From contig SKVL01000002.1 of the NCBI GenBank assembly GCA_007129455.1, positions 1 to 6,977 of the forward strand: DNA of 6,977 bases. Direction: 5' to 3'. The first letter of the stretch is position 1, and each line of letters opens with the position of its first letter. The position numbers and the translations under genes were made by a program. Positions 4,773 to 6,977 of this stretch are shown here, piece after piece. This stretch comes from Candidatus Campbelliibacteriota bacterium. GTDB taxonomy: Bacteria > Patescibacteriota > Minisyncoccia > Phycocordibacterales > CSBR16-193. Under the pieces are notes generated by a model that had not been told where the DNA came from, did no database searches, and saw nothing but the letters and a program-made list of their open reading frames with translations.

Positions 4773-5717
4773 TTACACCTTTAACTCATCCGATGGGGTC
4801 TCCAACTCGACTTGGATATGGTGAACCGAGGGGATCTCTTCTTTAACGTTCTCTTTCACTTTATCTATCAACCTCTCGATCTCATCGGTAACAAGCCCGT
4901 CTTTGACGTGTATCTCGATGTTGACCAGCAATCTGTTGGATCCGATTACCACCGCCTTGAGGTCCAGAACCTCTTTCACCCCCGAGATCTCCAAGGCCGC
5001 TTCTTCTATCTTTCTTTGGGTCTCTACCGGTGCACTGACACCGATGATGAAGTCCCTGACATTCCTCAAAAGCCAAAAAGAGAATCCGGCCATCAAAAGA
5101 GCTATCATCATTCCGCCCAAACCGTCAAACCAAGCGTGGTCCGTTCTCTCGAAAAGTATCAAAGCGACCAGTCCGAAACCGGCCGACAGAAACCCCAGCA
5201 TGTCGGATGTGAAGGTTATCTTGGTTTCCAGGAATGTGGACTCCGAAAACGCCTTTCTTACCTTCCAAAAAGACCTTCCCGAAAGTATTCTTCGGGCACT
5301 CAATGAGAAAGAGTAGCCGTTGGTTACGAGAGAGATGATCAAGACCAGATAAGCCAGGTAGATATACTCTATCGGCTTCGGATCGAGGAATCGTTGGAAG
5401 CCGAAGTAGAAGGAAAGTCCGGCCAAAACGAAGAACATGATCAGTATGGCAAAGAGAGACCAGACGAAAAGTTCGCGTCCGAAGCCCAGCGGATACCTTT
5501 TTGTCGCCGGTCGTTTGGAACGCTTCATACCGGTGTAGACCAAGACGTCGACTGTCAGATCGGAGATACCTTGAAGAGTCTCGGCAAGCATTACGACACT
5601 TCCGGTTATAAGGGCAGTGGCGCCGTTGAGCAGAACGTCGATAATGTCCACTTGGAAAGAGGTGAGTACCGCCTTTCGGTCGGATATCTTGACTTTGTCG
5701 GGACTTTCTTTATTCAT
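4773..5717 (-). CDS. CDF-family (cation diffusion facilitator) transporter
   Basis: This gene encodes about 314 residues, the usual CDF length. It has six predicted membrane helices between about residues 20 and 228, and a cytoplasmic C-terminal domain (about 230-307) ending VHHIQVELE, as in CDF proteins. The family imports or exports divalent cations such as Zn, Fe or Mn against protons. The loop after helix 2 (RSKRPATKRYPLGFGRE) matches the family's RxxxPAxxxHPxGxGRxE region. The metal-site positions are unusual: helix 2 has Q50-x3-D54 (canonical H or D xxx D), and helix 5 has T169-x3-D173 (canonical HxxxD). The two Asp are kept and the partner residues are replaced. Residue numbers count from the alternative GTG at 5718-5720, one codon upstream; ATG 5715-5717 is preferred. 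The gene lies 31 bases after the alkyltransferase gene, so they probably form an operon. Confidence 0.88.
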   Translation of the reverse strand: MNKESPDKVKISDRKAVLTSFQVDIIDVLLNGATALITGSVVMLAETLQGISDLTVDVLVYTGMKRSKRPATKRYPLGFGRELFVWSLFAILIMFFVLAGLSFYFGFQRFLDPKPIEYIYLAYLVLIISLVTNGYSFSLSARRILSGRSFWKVRKAFSESTFLETKITFTSDMLGFLSAGFGLVALILFERTDHAWFDGLGGMMIALLMAGFSFWLLRNVRDFIIGVSAPVETQRKIEEAALEISGVKEVLDLKAVVIGSNRLLVNIEIHVKDGLVTDEIERLIDKVKENVKEEIPSVHHIQVELETPSDELKV

Positions 5718-5748
5718 CACTTAATTTTGCCATCTTTTAAAATACTGT

Positions 5749-6015
5749 CTATCGTCTTTTGCAAGCTCCTTCTTTTCTCAAGAGAATCTCTTTTCTGCGA
5801 GATCCTCTGTTGTATCCGCCGAAAGACCCGTCCGATCTTATCACTCGGTGGCAGGGAATGTCTTTATCGTAGTTTTGCTTCAAAATGTTGCCGACCGCGC
5901 GGGATGCGTCGGGACTCCCCGAAAGAGTTGCCACTTCTTTGTAGGTTAGGGTTTCACCTTCCGGAATTCTTTTAACAACCTCCAAAACTTTTTCTTTGAA
6001 ACTTTTCATCGGCAT
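5749..6015 (-). CDS. Minimal methylated-DNA-[protein]-cysteine S-methyltransferase (O6-alkylguanine repair)
   Basis: This gene encodes 88 residues that form only the C-terminal DNA-binding and catalytic domain of the Ogt/Ada/MGMT family. This domain moves an alkyl group from O6-alkylguanine in DNA to its own cysteine. The active-site motif PCHRV (54-58, C55) is intact. GETLTYKEVA (20-29) is the start of the helix-turn-helix, with the Tyr that rotates the phosphate. R39 in ASRAVGN is the arginine finger and helps flip the base. SFGGYNRG (64-71) follows as expected. Full-length proteins have 160-180 residues; the N-terminal domain is absent by design, since the start has GGAG 5 bases upstream. 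The retained Cys argues against an alkyltransferase-like (ATL) protein, which has Trp there. It is probably the first gene of an operon with the CDF transporter. A second ATG is at 6007-6009. Confidence 0.92.
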   Translation of the reverse strand: MPMKSFKEKVLEVVKRIPEGETLTYKEVATLSGSPDASRAVGNILKQNYDKDIPCHRVIRSDGSFGGYNRGSRRKEILLRKEGACKRR

Positions 6016-6066
6016 TTCTTCTCCATCATTCTATCAGAGATGTTTGATCTTGAGCATGTGTGATGT

Positions 6067-6102
6067 AAAAAAGGTGTGCCTCGCACTTTGGCGAGGCACA
6101 CC
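6067..6102 (-). terminator. Strong intrinsic terminator for the DUF333 gene
   Basis: The 12-bp perfect stem GGTGTGCCTCGC (6073-6084) with GCGAGGCACACC (6091-6102) and a 6-base loop is followed on the minus strand by six T (6067-6072). It lies 22 bases after the stop codon at 6125 and has no T-run on the plus side. It separates this gene from the alkyltransferase operon. Confidence 0.93.
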
Positions 6103-6124
6103 GAGAGAACTCATAAAGATAGAT

Positions 6125-6541
6125 TTAAATTTTGCTCGGCAGACAGTCATACGGGCAGCTCTCCGGGGTCTCGGCGCAGGGGCATCCGTGTGCTTCACAG
6201 ACCACCTCTTGGCAGATCCCGTCTCCGCAGAGATCCTTGCAAAAGAAGGCGCCTCTCTCGCACTCTCCTCTGAAGAACTCCCATTCGTCACACTCCGATT
6301 GATCATCAAATAGACAGAAACCTCTCTCCGATCCGTCAGCTAACTTTCTTATCTCCACCTCACCACCCAGATCTTCGCAGTAGACGGAGGCGGGATTGGC
6401 GATGCCGATGTCATCTGTTCCTCTATCGGTATCCTGTGGCACATCGGGGGTACTTTCTTGTTTTGAACTATTGTAAAGAAGGAGGGAAGCGAAAACCAGC
6501 AAAAAAGTGATCAATAAAATAATCAACACTTTTTTATTCAT
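6125..6541 (-). CDS. Membrane-anchored DUF333 protein with a CGDGxC cysteine-rich tail
   Basis: This gene encodes 138 residues. A signal-anchor helix (about 5-22) is followed by an acidic, flexible linker (about 25-48). DUF333 follows at about 48-94, with NPASVYC (49-55), GG, the ADGS segment, GFCLF and the ECDEWEFFRGEC segment. The tail (101-133) is cysteine-rich: CGDGICQ, CPC and CPYDC. The protein has 12 cysteines in total, at 55, 76, 84, 94, 101, 105, 110, 115, 120, 122, 129 and 133. The even number fits disulfides in an extracytoplasmic domain. DUF333 has no established biochemical role known to me; the CGDGxC...CPxDC tail is a motif found in many secreted proteins, including CPR ones. 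There is no lipobox cysteine. The gene is monocistronic, with its own promoter and terminator. It has no Shine-Dalgarno site. Confidence 0.82.
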   Translation of the reverse strand: MNKKVLIILLITFLLVFASLLLYNSSKQESTPDVPQDTDRGTDDIGIANPASVYCEDLGGEVEIRKLADGSERGFCLFDDQSECDEWEFFRGECERGAFFCKDLCGDGICQEVVCEAHGCPCAETPESCPYDCLPSKI

Positions 6542-6574
6542 TTTATTAAAATTAGGTTGTTAAAAACCATATTT

Positions 6575-6603
6575 ATAATAGTACTGAAATTTAAATCCGT
6601 CAA
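6575..6603 (-). promoter_or_regulatory. Sigma-70-type promoter for the DUF333 gene
   Basis: On the minus strand TTGACG (6598-6603), a 17-base spacer and TATTAT (6575-6580) match the consensus at five positions each. Initiation near 6568 gives a leader of about 27 bases. It is back to back with the rlmN promoter, with 7 bases between the two -35 boxes. Confidence 0.68.
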
Positions 6604-6610
6604 ATTTTTC

Positions 6611-6639
6611 TTGTCGGTATCGAATTTAAAGAATACAAT
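6611..6639 (+). promoter_or_regulatory. Sigma-70-type promoter for rlmN, likely giving a leaderless mRNA
   Basis: TTGTCG (6611-6616), a 17-base spacer and TACAAT (6634-6639) fit the consensus. The ATG lies at 6647-6649, only 7 bases after the -10 box, so the expected first transcribed base is at or next to the A of the start codon. There is no Shine-Dalgarno sequence. Confidence 0.6.
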
Positions 6640-6646
6640 TCCTTTT

Positions 6647-6977
6647 ATGGACACTTTTGAAGATATTTTGGATAAATACCCCAAATTTCGCTTGGATCAG
6701 GCCAAGAGAGATCTTTTCAAAGACTTGATCGGGAACTGGCAAGATTCCACGGTTTTGCCGAAAGACCTCAAGGGCGAGCTGGAGGATAAATTTCCGATTG
6801 ATATCTCGGCCGAAACCGTTGTCTCCAAAGAGGGTGATACGATCAAGGCCGTAATTGAGCTGGAAGATGGGGTGGTGATAGAGACCGTTTTAATGAGACA
6901 CCGCGACGGCAGGAACACCGTCTGCACCTCATCGCAAGCCGGCTGTCCGCTCAACTGTGCCTTCTGCGCAACCGGTA
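6647..6977 (+). CDS. rlmN: Dual-specificity 23S rRNA/tRNA adenine C2-methyltransferase RlmN, 5' part (cut by the window edge)
   Basis: The first 110 codons are visible, with no stop to the right edge. RlmN is a radical SAM enzyme that methylates C2 of A2503 in 23S rRNA and A37 in some tRNAs. The fragment holds the N-terminal domain (LDQAKRDLFKDL and LPKDLKGELED replace the family's helical segments) and a beta-rich part with VVIETVLMRHRDGRNTVCTS. It then has the radical SAM signature C100-x3-C104-x2-C107 (CPLNCAFCATG), preceded by SSQAG. This TVC.SSQ.GC..(N/G)C.FCATG sequence is diagnostic of the RlmN/Cfr family, and the general RlmN pattern is far more likely than Cfr in this setting. The start at 6647 follows from the promoter distance. 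The catalytic C-terminal cysteine is outside the window. Confidence 0.95.
   Translation, partial: MDTFEDILDKYPKFRLDQAKRDLFKDLIGNWQDSTVLPKDLKGELEDKFPIDISAETVVSKEGDTIKAVIELEDGVVIETVLMRHRDGRNTVCTSSQAGCPLNCAFCATG

Noticed and set aside
4046..5316. Several long plus-strand open frames opposite the split-Soret-like and CDF genes.
   Set aside because: They are shadows of real minus-strand genes, with low-complexity, Ser/Arg-rich translations and no start signals.
6034..6313. Open frames on both strands across the terminator and the DUF333 gene end.
   Set aside because: They run through a strong hairpin terminator and overlap the well-supported DUF333 frame; their translations show no domain.
6697..6954. 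85-codon minus-strand open frame.
   Set aside because: It is antisense to rlmN, whose radical SAM signature on the plus strand is unmistakable.

Overview
The window looks like part of a Candidate Phyla Radiation (Patescibacteria) chromosome, most likely Parcubacteria-like. The pointers are the C-terminal end of a VirB2/TrbC-type pilin-like protein at the left edge, many short secreted or membrane genes, an 88-residue minimal alkyltransferase, and a DUF333 protein with a CGDGxC-type cysteine-rich tail. Two genes end in TGA (the pilin and the membrane protein at 2576-3178). This argues against the TGA-recoded Gracilibacteria/Absconditabacteria. The lineage call rests on recognition from memory, not on a marker gene.

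Layout. 1-128 (+): end of the pilin-like gene, followed by a terminator that can work in both directions. 215-1094 (-): two unknown genes, a four-helix membrane protein and a small secreted protein. 1154-2561: a self-contained block bounded by two strong hairpin terminators. It holds two divergent unknown genes, each with a near-perfect Shine-Dalgarno site, and a 218-bp control region between them. 2576-6015 (-): a same-strand run read right to left. In order it holds a minimal O6-alkylguanine alkyltransferase domain, a CDF-type cation transporter, a secreted membrane-anchored protein with a split-Soret/C_GCAxxG_C_C-like domain, and a His/Cys-rich membrane protein with an internal repeat. 6067-6603 (-): a DUF333 plus Cys-rich extracytoplasmic protein with its own promoter and terminator. 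6611-6977 (+): promoter and first 110 codons of rlmN, cut by the window edge.

How the genes may work together. The most interesting part is 2576-5717. A cation transporter with altered metal-site residues, an exported protein with four conserved-type cysteines, and a polytopic membrane protein with paired HFxH and LSDxxFPFL motifs lie on one strand. A role in metal or redox handling at the cell surface is an inference from domains and proximity only. No RNA gene, insertion sequence or CRISPR array was found. A promoter with the -10 box only 7 bases before the start codon suggests that rlmN is transcribed without a leader, and one other gene may be.
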